From: an uncultured Pelagibacteraceae bacterium
GTDB taxonomy: Bacteria > Pseudomonadota > Alphaproteobacteria > Pelagibacterales > Pelagibacteraceae
Assembly (NCBI GenBank): GCA_902587085.1
Contig: CACIJX010000004.1
Span: forward strand, 1-41,159
DNA length: 41,159 nt
Direction: 5' to 3'
A program made the translations under genes and the position numbers. Positions 31,119-39,953 of the stretch are shown piece by piece; the stretch's first letter is position 1, and the number at the start of each line of letters is the position of its first letter. The notes below the pieces were generated by a model that was not told the origin of the DNA, did no database searches, and was given only the letters and a program-made list of their open reading frames with translations.

Positions 31119-31926
31119 GAAAGGTATTTAGAGTTTTTAAAAGATCTTCATTATAATCCATCATATGATCATCATTATCTGGAAAATAAGAAAATTTTGG
31201 TGAGTTGGCATTTTCATAAACCTTTTTGCCCATGATAAAAGGAACTATTTTATCTTTTTTTCCATGCATTACTAAAATTGGAATTTTAATATTTTTTAAT
31301 TTATCTAGAGTTTGATACCTATCTTTTAATAAAAGTGAAACTGGTAAATAAAAATAATAATGTTTTCCTGCTTCAACCATCGAGGTGAAGGGTGATTCCA
31401 AAATAATTCCAGCAAATTTTTTATTTTGAGCAACTTCAACTGAAATGGCGGTACCTAAAGACTCCCCATAAATTATAATTTGGTCATCACTAATTTTCTG
31501 TTTTCGGAGCCAATCCAAAGTATATTTGGCATCTTCGTATAAACCTTCCTCAGTAGGTTTCCCTTTATTTCCACTAAAACCTCGATAGGCAACAATCAGA
31601 AAATTAATATCAAAATCTTTTATTAGATTTAGCTTATAAATTCTATTTTTTAAATTTCCAGCATTTCCATGAAAAAAAACCAAAGTTTTCTTTTTTTCAA
31701 GATTTTTCTTGTGAAACCATGCTTTTAAATTATTTCCATTTGATGTTGGAATATAAATTTCCTCATAAGGGAAATTAGCCTCATCTGAATTATAATTATT
31801 TTCAAATGGATGGTATAGAAGATTTCTTTGGTTAAAATATACAAAAAATATTACAAGTAAGTAACATAGAATTATTATTACTGCAGTAGTATACATATAT
31901 TTAATTTTTCTTTGCAAGGTAAACAC
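31102..31926 (-). CDS. Alpha/beta hydrolase, membrane-anchored (BEM46/ABHD13-like)
   Basis: N-terminal TM; LVFFHGNAGNLKNR, IIYGESLGTAISVEVA nucleophile elbow, VMHGKKDKIVP, DDHMMDYNE. Alternative start M11 at 31896. Confidence 0.85.
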   Translation of the reverse strand: MFTLQRKIKYMYTTAVIIILCYLLVIFFVYFNQRNLLYHPFENNYNSDEANFPYEEIYIPTSNGNNLKAWFHKKNLEKKKTLVFFHGNAGNLKNRIYKLNLIKDFDINFLIVAYRGFSGNKGKPTEEGLYEDAKYTLDWLRKQKISDDQIIIYGESLGTAISVEVAQNKKFAGIILESPFTSMVEAGKHYYFYLPVSLLLKDRYQTLDKLKNIKIPILVMHGKKDKIVPFIMGKKVYENANSPKFSYFPDNDDHMMDYNEDLLKTLNTFLKTIS

Positions 31927-32803
31927 CGATAAAAACTAAAAAAGCTCCAATTAAATGATAGTATTCCAAAGTTTCACCAAAAAATATAAGCCCATAAAAA
32001 GCACCATAAACTGTAAATAAATACAATGTAAACCCAGTTATTGATGCACCTAAATATTTTTGAACTTTAGCATAAAGAGTAAAAGCAATTATTGCAGGAG
32101 ATATTGCGGCAAAAATTACCCAAAAAAGAAAATTAAAATCGAAGCTTGTACTCTGTCTTTGAAATTCCTCTAATAAATAAAAAGGAAATAGCGATATTGA
32201 TCCAAACATTGCGATTAAAACAAATCTAGATAATAAATCAAACTTTGACTTCCAATTTAATAAATAAACGGAATAAAGAGCCCAACTTATCGCAGCTCCT
32301 AACATCCAAATATCTCCAACCGTAAATTCTAGACTTGATAAAAATGAAGAGTCTCCCTTAAAAATAATAAAAAAAACTCCAATTAGACAGAGTATTAATC
32401 CCAGAATTTGAATTAAATTTATTTTTTCATTGTAAATAAAACTTGATAACAAAATAATAAATATTGGAGAAGAGGTATAAATAACTGCCATATTTACAAC
32501 TGTAGTTGTTTGACCAGCTATGAAAGGAAATGCCCCACATATTCCACAACCGGTTAGTCCAAGGAAAAAAAGTTTAAAAAATTCTTTTTTAAAACTTTTA
32601 ATTTTTGTTAATATTGGCTTGTAAAAAAAAGGTATTAATAAAACAAAAACTGTTGTCCATCTCCAAAAGGCTAAAGAAATTGGAGGTACAAATTCTACAC
32701 CTCCTCTAGCAACAATTAAGTTGCTGGCCATAAATACTGGCTGCAAAAATAATAAAAAGTATGGAAAAATTAGATTTTTATTTTTTTTGGATGAAGGCTT
32801 CAT
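31901..32803 (-). CDS. DMT superfamily (EamA-like) permease
   Basis: Two EamA-type repeats of about 5 TM each; LAFWRWTTVFVLLIPFF, ALYSVYLLNWKSK, C-terminal FIGVYLAKKN. Confidence 0.9.
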   Translation of the reverse strand: MKPSSKKNKNLIFPYFLLFLQPVFMASNLIVARGGVEFVPPISLAFWRWTTVFVLLIPFFYKPILTKIKSFKKEFFKLFFLGLTGCGICGAFPFIAGQTTTVVNMAVIYTSSPIFIILLSSFIYNEKINLIQILGLILCLIGVFFIIFKGDSSFLSSLEFTVGDIWMLGAAISWALYSVYLLNWKSKFDLLSRFVLIAMFGSISLFPFYLLEEFQRQSTSFDFNFLFWVIFAAISPAIIAFTLYAKVQKYLGASITGFTLYLFTVYGAFYGLIFFGETLEYYHLIGAFLVFIGVYLAKKN

Positions 32804-32954
32804 AAATCATCATACAAATTACCAAGCCCATAAGTATGTAAACTGGAAGAACGTCAGTAAAACTAATCATCATAGATCTAGTTAATGTAGTAGCTAATCC
32901 AATTAAAAAAGCTATTGTTAAAGAACACCCAATTATACTTGTTAATTTATTCAT
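32778..32954 (-). CDS. 58-aa predicted two-TM membrane microprotein (not in ORF track)
   Basis: Manual translation: MNKLTSIIGCSLTIAFLIGLATTLTRSMMISFTDVLPVYILMGLVICMMIYEAFIQKK*. Start overlaps the amidase stop by 8 nt and the 3' end overlaps the DMT permease start; it fills an otherwise empty 143-nt gap. Confidence 0.65.
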   Translation of the reverse strand: MNKLTSIIGCSLTIAFLIGLATTLTRSMMISFTDVLPVYILMGLVICMMIYEAFIQKK

Positions 32955-34281
32955 CATCCTTACATTTTTTTTCTAACCAATTTGCAACACCTAAAAATCT
33001 TAAATCATCAAGTTTGTTACCAACTAACTGAACTCCTAATGGTAAGTTATTTTCTCCTGTAAGTAAAGGCAGTGATATAGATGGCAAACCCATATAGGTC
33101 CAGACTGTACAAAATTCTGGGCTACCAGTAAATTTTAATCCTTTATCAGCGACACCAGTTGATGCGGGTGTAATTACTCCATGATAGTCTTCAAAAACTT
33201 CACTGTATGATCTGTAGCTCTGTTCTATGAAATCTTTAGCCTCAGTGTACTGACTTGCAGAATACTTAAGTCCGCGTTCTATAGCTTCTATAAGTTTTTT
33301 TCCAAGCTTATTTTTAGAATTTTTGTAATATTTTTGAAAACTATTAGCCATATCTGTCTCATGTAAAATTTGTTGGTGTTTATGAATATCTTTAAAGTAC
33401 GAAGGTTCATCAAAAACTTCTATATTTTTTTTTAATTTTTTTATTAAAAATTCAAAGGCCTTTTGAGATTCTCGTTCTACATTTTTCCAGTTCGCTGTTT
33501 TATAAAATATAAATTTAGGATCAAAATGTGGACCCTTTCGGCATTCTTCTAGCATTTTATCTGCAGAGTAATGAACTGTGTCTTTGTCATATAAATCTTT
33601 TTTTATAAGACATTTTGCTATCAGAGCAACATCTTCAACATTTTTTCCAAACACACCAACGTGATCGAGTTTGGATGATTGTTTTAACACTCCATTTCTT
33701 GATATTAAACCAAAAGAAGGTTTATACCCTACTACTCCACAATAAGATGCGGGACGAATGATTGATCCTTTGGTTTGAGTTCCAACTGATAACGGAGTCA
33801 TATGTGCTGCAACGGCTGCTGCTGAACCACTTGATGATCCTCCGGGAGTTCTTGTTTTATCGTGTGGATTAGTTGTCTTTCCAGGATCAAAATAAGCAAG
33901 TTCTGTTGTCACTGTCTTTCCCATTATTATTGCGCCCGAAATTTTTAAAAGGTTAACTACCTCTGCATCTGCACTCTCTGAAATACCTTTTCTCAAAACT
34001 GTTCCACATTCTGTTGGCATGTCTTGAGTTCCGATAATATCTTTTATGCCGATGGGTAAACCATGTAATGGTCCAAGAGGTTTTCCTGATTTTCTATATT
34101 CATCCTTTTCTTCAGCCTTTTCTAATAAAAGTTTTTTATCAAAAAATGCCCATGCTTTAATATCTTTGTCAAATTTATCAATCCTTTTAATATACTCTTT
34201 GCACGCATCAACACATGATACCTCGCCACTTTTTAATTTCTTAACTAATTCAATAGCTGAAATTGACAGTATATTGCTCAT
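32947..34281 (-). CDS. Amidase signature family amidohydrolase
   Basis: GPLHGLPIGIKDIIGT (catalytic Lys), TRTPGGSSSGSAAAVAAHMTPLSVGTQTKGSIIRPASYCGVVGYKPSFG (cis-Ser/Ser). Confidence 0.93.
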   Translation of the reverse strand: MSNILSISAIELVKKLKSGEVSCVDACKEYIKRIDKFDKDIKAWAFFDKKLLLEKAEEKDEYRKSGKPLGPLHGLPIGIKDIIGTQDMPTECGTVLRKGISESADAEVVNLLKISGAIIMGKTVTTELAYFDPGKTTNPHDKTRTPGGSSSGSAAAVAAHMTPLSVGTQTKGSIIRPASYCGVVGYKPSFGLISRNGVLKQSSKLDHVGVFGKNVEDVALIAKCLIKKDLYDKDTVHYSADKMLEECRKGPHFDPKFIFYKTANWKNVERESQKAFEFLIKKLKKNIEVFDEPSYFKDIHKHQQILHETDMANSFQKYYKNSKNKLGKKLIEAIERGLKYSASQYTEAKDFIEQSYRSYSEVFEDYHGVITPASTGVADKGLKFTGSPEFCTVWTYMGLPSISLPLLTGENNLPLGVQLVGNKLDDLRFLGVANWLEKKCKDDE

Positions 34282-34290
34282 AATTTATTT

Positions 34291-35652
34291 TTAGTTAGCA
34301 AAAAGTAGATCGGGTAACCAAAGTGCTATTCCAGGAAACATGTACATTAAAAACATTGCAAAAATAACTATTAACAAAAATGGCATTATACCGCTGAAAA
34401 TTTCTAGCAGTTCAACATTTTTAGTTTGCACTCCCTTTAAATAATATGCGGACATGGCCATTGGAGGTGTTAGAAATGATGTTTGTAAATTTAATGCTAT
34501 TAACATTGCAAAAAAATATGGATTTACTCCAAAAAATTCAACAAGAGGTAAAAATATTGGAACAAATATTATTAGTATCTCTGTCCATTCCAAAGGCCAG
34601 CCAAGAAGAAATATAATGATCTGAGTGATAACTAAAAATTGCCAAGGCTGTAAATTCATGGATTTAAAAAAATGTTCGAATACTTCGTGTCCGCCTAAAT
34701 AAGAGAATACAGATGCAAAAGTCCATGATCCAATGAATAACCACATAATCATCGCAGTTGTTTTTGCTGTAAGAAATACAGACTCTTTAAAGTTTTTCCA
34801 TTTAAGCGTTTTGTAAAAATAAGATAAAACTAAAGCACCAAACGCTCCTACTGCTGCTGCTTCAGCTGGTGTTGCTAATCCTCCTAGAATGGTTCCCAAA
34901 ACTAAAATTATTAGTGAAAATAATGGTAAAAATGAAACTATAACTTCTTTAAGTATTACTGATCGAGGTGGAATTTCTTCAGCTGGTGGCTTCGGTGCAA
35001 TTGAAGGATTAAAGTAAGCTCTTGTAACTGCATAAAGAATATATAATCCAGCCAACATTATTCCTGGAAGAATAGCTGCCGCAAATAATCTCAGAGGTGA
35101 TAACTGAGCAATTACAGAATATACAATTAACATGATGCTAGGTGGTATTAGTATTCCTAGGCACCCCCCTGAACAAATTACTCCAGAAGCAAATTTTTTG
35201 TCATAGCCTGCTTTAATCATAGCTGGCCAAGCTAATAATCCCATTAATGTTACAACAGCACCTATTATACCTGTTGCCGTTGAAAACAAAGCACAAGTTA
35301 TTAAAGCTGCAACTGCCATAGATGCGGGTAATCCGTGAGAGGCTAAACGGATAGCAAAGAATAATCTTGAAACTATTCCTGCTCTTTCAACTAGATAACC
35401 CATAAATAAAAATAAAGGTACGGCAGTAAGAACTGTATTATCCATTACAGTATAAGTATTTTGCACAAATAATTGGAAAATCCTATTATCAAGTAGATGT
35501 TCCATTCTAGTTGGATCAAAATATGCGTAGTAACCAAATCCCACTCCCATTGCCATCAATGTAAAGGCTATTGGAAAACCTAAAAGAACTGCTAAAAGGA
35601 ATATTCCCATCATCATAATTGCAATTTCTGGATTGGTTAAACTAAATAACAT
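34291..35652 (-). CDS. dctM: TRAP transporter large permease subunit (DctM)
   Basis: PLFLFMGYLVERAG, SGGCLGILIPPSIMLIVY, GGLATPAEAAAVGAFGAL, LGWPLEWTEILIIFVPIFLP. Confidence 0.95.
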   Translation of the reverse strand: MLFSLTNPEIAIMMMGIFLLAVLLGFPIAFTLMAMGVGFGYYAYFDPTRMEHLLDNRIFQLFVQNTYTVMDNTVLTAVPLFLFMGYLVERAGIVSRLFFAIRLASHGLPASMAVAALITCALFSTATGIIGAVVTLMGLLAWPAMIKAGYDKKFASGVICSGGCLGILIPPSIMLIVYSVIAQLSPLRLFAAAILPGIMLAGLYILYAVTRAYFNPSIAPKPPAEEIPPRSVILKEVIVSFLPLFSLIILVLGTILGGLATPAEAAAVGAFGALVLSYFYKTLKWKNFKESVFLTAKTTAMIMWLFIGSWTFASVFSYLGGHEVFEHFFKSMNLQPWQFLVITQIIIFLLGWPLEWTEILIIFVPIFLPLVEFFGVNPYFFAMLIALNLQTSFLTPPMAMSAYYLKGVQTKNVELLEIFSGIMPFLLIVIFAMFLMYMFPGIALWLPDLLFAN

Positions 35653-36229
35653 CTTTTTGATCCTCGTCTTGAGAAGTTCTCATTAATATTTTCTCTGTTT
35701 CTTCTGCAACAACCATTCTTGCAGGCCAGTGACCAGTTTTAATACAAATTATAGATCTAAAAACTTCACTGATACCTTGAATTATAAGCAATACTCCTGC
35801 AGCAGGTATTAATGATTTTGCCATATAAATTTGTATTTGAGCTGGACTGTTCCAGCTAGTTTCTTTTATTTTCCAAGCTAGAGCTGCATATTCATATCCA
35901 TAAAATGCTAATGCAATTACGCCTGGAAAGAAAAAAATAAAATATAAAACTAAATCAATATAACCTTGTGTTTTAGGTTTAAATAATCTGTAAAGTACAT
36001 CTCCCCTTACATGAGCCTCTGTTGAGAGAGTATAGGCTCCTGCCATCATGAATATTGCGCCGTACATTTGTAGACTGAAATCAAAATTCCATAAAGTTGG
36101 AGCATTAAATGCATAAGCCATTACAACTTCATAACAAGTTCCGCCCATAAGTATCACTATGCACCAAGAAAAAGCTTTTCCTACCGAAGTGCTTAGATGA
36201 TCTGCAAAACCTATAAATTTTCGCATCAT
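35642..36229 (-). CDS. dctQ: TRAP transporter small permease subunit (DctQ)
   Basis: 195 aa, 4 TM; YEVVMAYAFNAPTLWNFD, GAYTLSTEAHVRGDVLY; overlaps dctM. Confidence 0.92.
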   Translation of the reverse strand: MMRKFIGFADHLSTSVGKAFSWCIVILMGGTCYEVVMAYAFNAPTLWNFDFSLQMYGAIFMMAGAYTLSTEAHVRGDVLYRLFKPKTQGYIDLVLYFIFFFPGVIALAFYGYEYAALAWKIKETSWNSPAQIQIYMAKSLIPAAGVLLIIQGISEVFRSIICIKTGHWPARMVVAEETEKILMRTSQDEDQKDVI

Positions 36230-36262
36230 TATAATTTATTATAATTTTTTTGTTATTACCAT

Positions 36263-36292
36263 AAAAAAAGGGGGCTACAAAAAGCCCCCTTT
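36263..36292 (-). terminator. Intrinsic terminator/attenuator hairpin between dctP and dctQ
   Basis: Minus strand AAAGGGGGCT-TTTTGT-AGCCCCCTTTTTTTAT: 10-bp stem including GGGGGC/GCCCCC, followed by a U run. Confidence 0.88.
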
Positions 36293-36309
36293 AATTTTTA
36301 AAAAAGCTA

Positions 36310-37467
36310 TTAAATTTTAACTTTTGCTAAAGCACCGAACTCATTTTCATAAGCCAGTCTGTAATTAGGCTGATTCATCAGCAAGTACTTCATTACTCTT
36401 TTAGCGTAAGCTTTTTGTGAGTCTACAATTTTCTTAAAGAATGCATCTTTCTTCACAAAGTCACCTATAACTTTGTCCCATCCTTTTAATTGTTGAGCTA
36501 AGATCTCATCTGAAGTTTGATAAACATTTACTTTATGTTGATTCATTAACTTAGATAAGTCAGCTGAATATCTCACTAATGCTTTGAAGTAGTTATCTGT
36601 ATTCGCAGCATAAGCAGCATTTTTTAGAATAGCCTGATGTTGAGGGCTTAATCCATTAAATGTTTTCTTATTAACTGGAATTTCAAACATCTCCTGAGAT
36701 TGGTGGAAGCTACCTAAGTGATAATGCTTAGATACATCTTGCATACCAAACTGTGAGTCTGATGTTGGGTTGTTAAACTCCGCAGCTTCGATCAAACCAG
36801 TTTTCATAGCTGGTTGAATTTCTCCGCCTGGAAGTTGTCTTACAACCATTCCCATAGCTGTTAAAACGTTAGTCGCTAAACCAACAGTTCTATACTTCAT
36901 ACCTTTAACGTCAGACACTTTAGTCACGTTCTTTTTGAACCAACCAAATGGCTGAGCAGGCATTGGCATATGGAAGAAACCTACATAATCAAAACCTACT
37001 TTTGATAAAGTTTCGTTATAAAGTTTTCTACCTCCGCCGTACTCCATCCATCCCATAACTTCTTGAGATGACATTCCGTACGAAGGTCCTGTTCCAAACA
37101 ACGATGCTGCTGGATTTTTTCCGTACCAGTATGCAGTTACCCAGTGTCCCATATCTAGAACTCCAGAACTTACTGCTTGACCGATTTCAGATGTTTTAAC
37201 AACAGCGCCAACTGGTTGAAGATCAATCTTCAATTCTCCACCTGACATGTCGCCAACCATTTTTGCATAGTCGCCAGCCATTTCGAAGAATATATTTGCT
37301 CCAGAAGGCCAAGCTGCTTGCATCTTTAAAGTTTTAGGAGCACCAAATGCTACATTCGGCATTGCAATTGTTGCTGCCGCTGCTGCACCCGTTGCTGCTG
37401 CTGCTTTAAAGAACTTACGTCTAGAAGGAGTTTTAACTCTCTTCAACGTTTTTTCATTTTTAGACAT
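36310..37467 (-). CDS. dctP: TRAP transporter periplasmic solute-binding protein (DctP superfamily, TakP-like) with Tat-type signal
   Basis: Twin-arginine signal SRRKFFKAAAATGAAAAATIAMPNVAFGA; KMQAAWPSGANIFFEMA; GMKYRTVGLATNVLTAMGMVVRQLPGGEIQPAMKTGLIEAAEFNNPTSDSQFGM. Confidence 0.9.
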   Translation of the reverse strand: MSKNEKTLKRVKTPSRRKFFKAAAATGAAAAATIAMPNVAFGAPKTLKMQAAWPSGANIFFEMAGDYAKMVGDMSGGELKIDLQPVGAVVKTSEIGQAVSSGVLDMGHWVTAYWYGKNPAASLFGTGPSYGMSSQEVMGWMEYGGGRKLYNETLSKVGFDYVGFFHMPMPAQPFGWFKKNVTKVSDVKGMKYRTVGLATNVLTAMGMVVRQLPGGEIQPAMKTGLIEAAEFNNPTSDSQFGMQDVSKHYHLGSFHQSQEMFEIPVNKKTFNGLSPQHQAILKNAAYAANTDNYFKALVRYSADLSKLMNQHKVNVYQTSDEILAQQLKGWDKVIGDFVKKDAFFKKIVDSQKAYAKRVMKYLLMNQPNYRLAYENEFGALAKVKI

Positions 37468-37479
37468 ATTTGTCTCCCT

Positions 37480-37493
37480 TAGTTAATTAACTA
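37480..37493. repeat. 14-bp perfect palindrome TAGTTAATTAACTA just upstream of the dctP ribosome-binding region
   Basis: Direct reading of ...CCCTTAGTTAATTAACTAGTTG...; 12 nt from the dctP start codon. Confidence 0.6.
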
Positions 37494-37574
37494 GTTGAAT
37501 TATTTAAGCACAAATAGATTTGAGAGTCTCGGGCAGAATTAATAAAGTTAAGAAAAATTCAATTATAGATTGTA

Positions 37575-38528
37575 CTAATTAACTTTGTTTTTAGCCGTTC
37601 CTGTTTTGAAATACTCATGAATATTATCAATAGCAAGGTCTGCCATGGCAGTTCTTGTTTTTTTAGTCGCGCTACCAAGATGAGGTAATATAAATGCTGT
37701 AGGTTGCTTTAAATATTCTGGATGAATTTTTGGCTCACCTTTATAAACATCTAGTCCTACGGCATAAATTTTACGGCTTACCAAAGCTTGAACCATAGCT
37801 TCGTCATCGATCATGTCTCCCCTTGCAACATTTGTTATAATTGCACCGGTTGGAAAATATTCCAAAGTTTCTTTATTAATAATGTCTTTAGTTTCTTTTG
37901 TAGCCGGACAACAAATTGATAATACATCTGAAACAGAGAATAAACTTTTAATATTGTCGTGAAAAGTTGCCCCCATTTCTTTATCGTTACTTAATTTAGT
38001 TCTATTTCTATAATGTATTTCCATACCAAAGCTTTTTGCTATTTTTGCTAAAGCTCTTCCAATTCTACCCATACCTAGAATACCAAGTCTCGATCCTGTG
38101 AGTTGCTTACCAATTAAAAAATCTGATGACCATTTCCAATTTTCCTTTTTAACCCAATCCATTCCCTCACTTGCTCTTCTACATGCGCCAAGAATCAATA
38201 ACATAGCAATTTCTGCAGTAGCATCAGTTAAAACATCTGGTGTATTAGTGACTATTATATTTCTTTTTTTTGCTGCCTCTATATCGATATTTCCAAAACC
38301 AACAGCAAAATTTGATATTATCTTTACTGTTTGAGGAAGTTTTTCAATAGTTTCTTTGTCTATTTTATCTGTTAGTGACGATAGAATACCATCACAACCT
38401 TCGCTCAATTCAATTAGTTTTTTTTGAGAATATAATTCGTCATTCGAGTTAAAATGAGAATTAAATAGTTTGGATGCTTTATCCTCGCAAGATCTCAATA
38501 ATTTTCTAGTTACAAGAACTTTTTTCAT
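37575..38528 (-). CDS. D-2-hydroxyacid dehydrogenase (glyoxylate/hydroxypyruvate reductase-like)
   Basis: NFAVGFGNIDIEAAKKRNIIVTNTPDVLTDATAE, LGILGMGRIGRALAKIAKSFGM, TNVARGDMIDDEAMVQAL, ILPHLGSAT. Confidence 0.92.
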   Translation of the reverse strand: MKKVLVTRKLLRSCEDKASKLFNSHFNSNDELYSQKKLIELSEGCDGILSSLTDKIDKETIEKLPQTVKIISNFAVGFGNIDIEAAKKRNIIVTNTPDVLTDATAEIAMLLILGACRRASEGMDWVKKENWKWSSDFLIGKQLTGSRLGILGMGRIGRALAKIAKSFGMEIHYRNRTKLSNDKEMGATFHDNIKSLFSVSDVLSICCPATKETKDIINKETLEYFPTGAIITNVARGDMIDDEAMVQALVSRKIYAVGLDVYKGEPKIHPEYLKQPTAFILPHLGSATKKTRTAMADLAIDNIHEYFKTGTAKNKVN

Positions 38529-38535
38529 TTTGATT

Positions 38536-39909
38536 TTAATTCAAATCGAAAATTTTACCCGGGTTCATTATATTGTTTGGATCAAGAGTTCTTTTTATAG
38601 ATTTCATAATTGGAATATTGTCACCATGTTCTTTTATAAGATATTCTTTTTTATGAAGCCCTATTCCGTGTTCTCCAGTGATTGTTCCATTTAATTCCAA
38701 GGTTTTTTTAATCAGTAAGTCACTAAACTCCCTTATCTTTTTATATGTTTCTTTTTTTTGAGGATCATAAGGCAAAACGACATGAAAATTTCCATCGCCT
38801 AAATGACCAACCATTGGAGCTCTAAGACCGAATTTTTTTGTGACGTCCTCTGCAAATTTAACACACTCAACTATTTTTGAAATTGGAAGACATACATCCG
38901 TAGAATAAACTCTTCCATTTTTAATTAATGCTTTTACAGAATAATATATATCCCAACGTGCTTGCCATAATTTATTACGTTCTTCCAAATCTTTGGCCCA
39001 TTTAAAAGCACTTCCTTTATTGTCTTTGGATATTTCTTCAACTACTTTAATATTTTCTTTGTTAGAGGACTCTGATCCATGAAACTCAAAAAATAATGTC
39101 GGTAAAACTTTCATGTCTTTTAACTTTGAATAATTAATGCTTATATCCATTTGTTCTTTATTAAGCATTTCAATTCGGGCTATCGGTACACCATATTGAA
39201 TCACTTGTTGTGCTGCTTGAACTGCGTCCTCAAGAGATGGGAAATGACAGACTGCGCTCATAATACTTTCTGGAATAGGGGATAGTCTTAATTGTATTTC
39301 TGTGATTATTCCAAGCGTTCCCTCTGAGCCAATAAATAAATTTGTTAAATTATATCCAGCTGAAGTTTTTTTTGTTCTGCTACCAGTTTTTATAATATCT
39401 CCATTAGAGAGAACTACTGTAAGACCTGTGATTACAGTCTTCATGGTTCCATATTTTACGGCCATAGTTCCTGATGCTGACGTTGATGCCATGCCACCTA
39501 TTGCTGCGTTTGCTCCAGGATCTATTGGAAAAAAAACTCCGTCCTCTCTCAAGTAATCATTCAATTGTTCTTTTGTAACACAAGCTTGCACTCTGCAATC
39601 AAAATCTTCTACATTCACACTTAAGACCTTGTTCATTTTTTCCAAAGATATCGTTATTCCTTTATCATTACCTACAACATTGCCCTCCAAAGATGTCCCG
39701 GTCCCAAATGGAACAACAGGAACTTTGTGATCATTACAAAGTTTAAGAATTTTAGAAACTTCCTCGTTAGTTTCTGGAAAAACTACAGCTTTTGATAACA
39801 CCGGATCATATGTATCCTCACCTCTAGCATAATTTGTTCTAGTAGAAACTGAGGTAGAAAATCTACCATTAAAAATCTTTTTTAATTCTGATTGTATTTG
39901 ATCGTTCAT
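38536..39909 (-). CDS. FAD-linked oxidase, D-lactate dehydrogenase (cytochrome)/GlcD-like
   Basis: PVVPFGTGTSLEGNVVG, PIDPGANAAIGGMASTSASGTMAVKYGTM, LFIGSEGTLGIITE, GHLGDGNFHVVLP, TGEHGIGLHKKEYL. Confidence 0.93.
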   Translation of the reverse strand: MNDQIQSELKKIFNGRFSTSVSTRTNYARGEDTYDPVLSKAVVFPETNEEVSKILKLCNDHKVPVVPFGTGTSLEGNVVGNDKGITISLEKMNKVLSVNVEDFDCRVQACVTKEQLNDYLREDGVFFPIDPGANAAIGGMASTSASGTMAVKYGTMKTVITGLTVVLSNGDIIKTGSRTKKTSAGYNLTNLFIGSEGTLGIITEIQLRLSPIPESIMSAVCHFPSLEDAVQAAQQVIQYGVPIARIEMLNKEQMDISINYSKLKDMKVLPTLFFEFHGSESSNKENIKVVEEISKDNKGSAFKWAKDLEERNKLWQARWDIYYSVKALIKNGRVYSTDVCLPISKIVECVKFAEDVTKKFGLRAPMVGHLGDGNFHVVLPYDPQKKETYKKIREFSDLLIKKTLELNGTITGEHGIGLHKKEYLIKEHGDNIPIMKSIKRTLDPNNIMNPGKIFDLN

Positions 39910-39953
39910 CTTTCTATAATGTTATTAAATTATATAGAAAAAATATACCTTAA

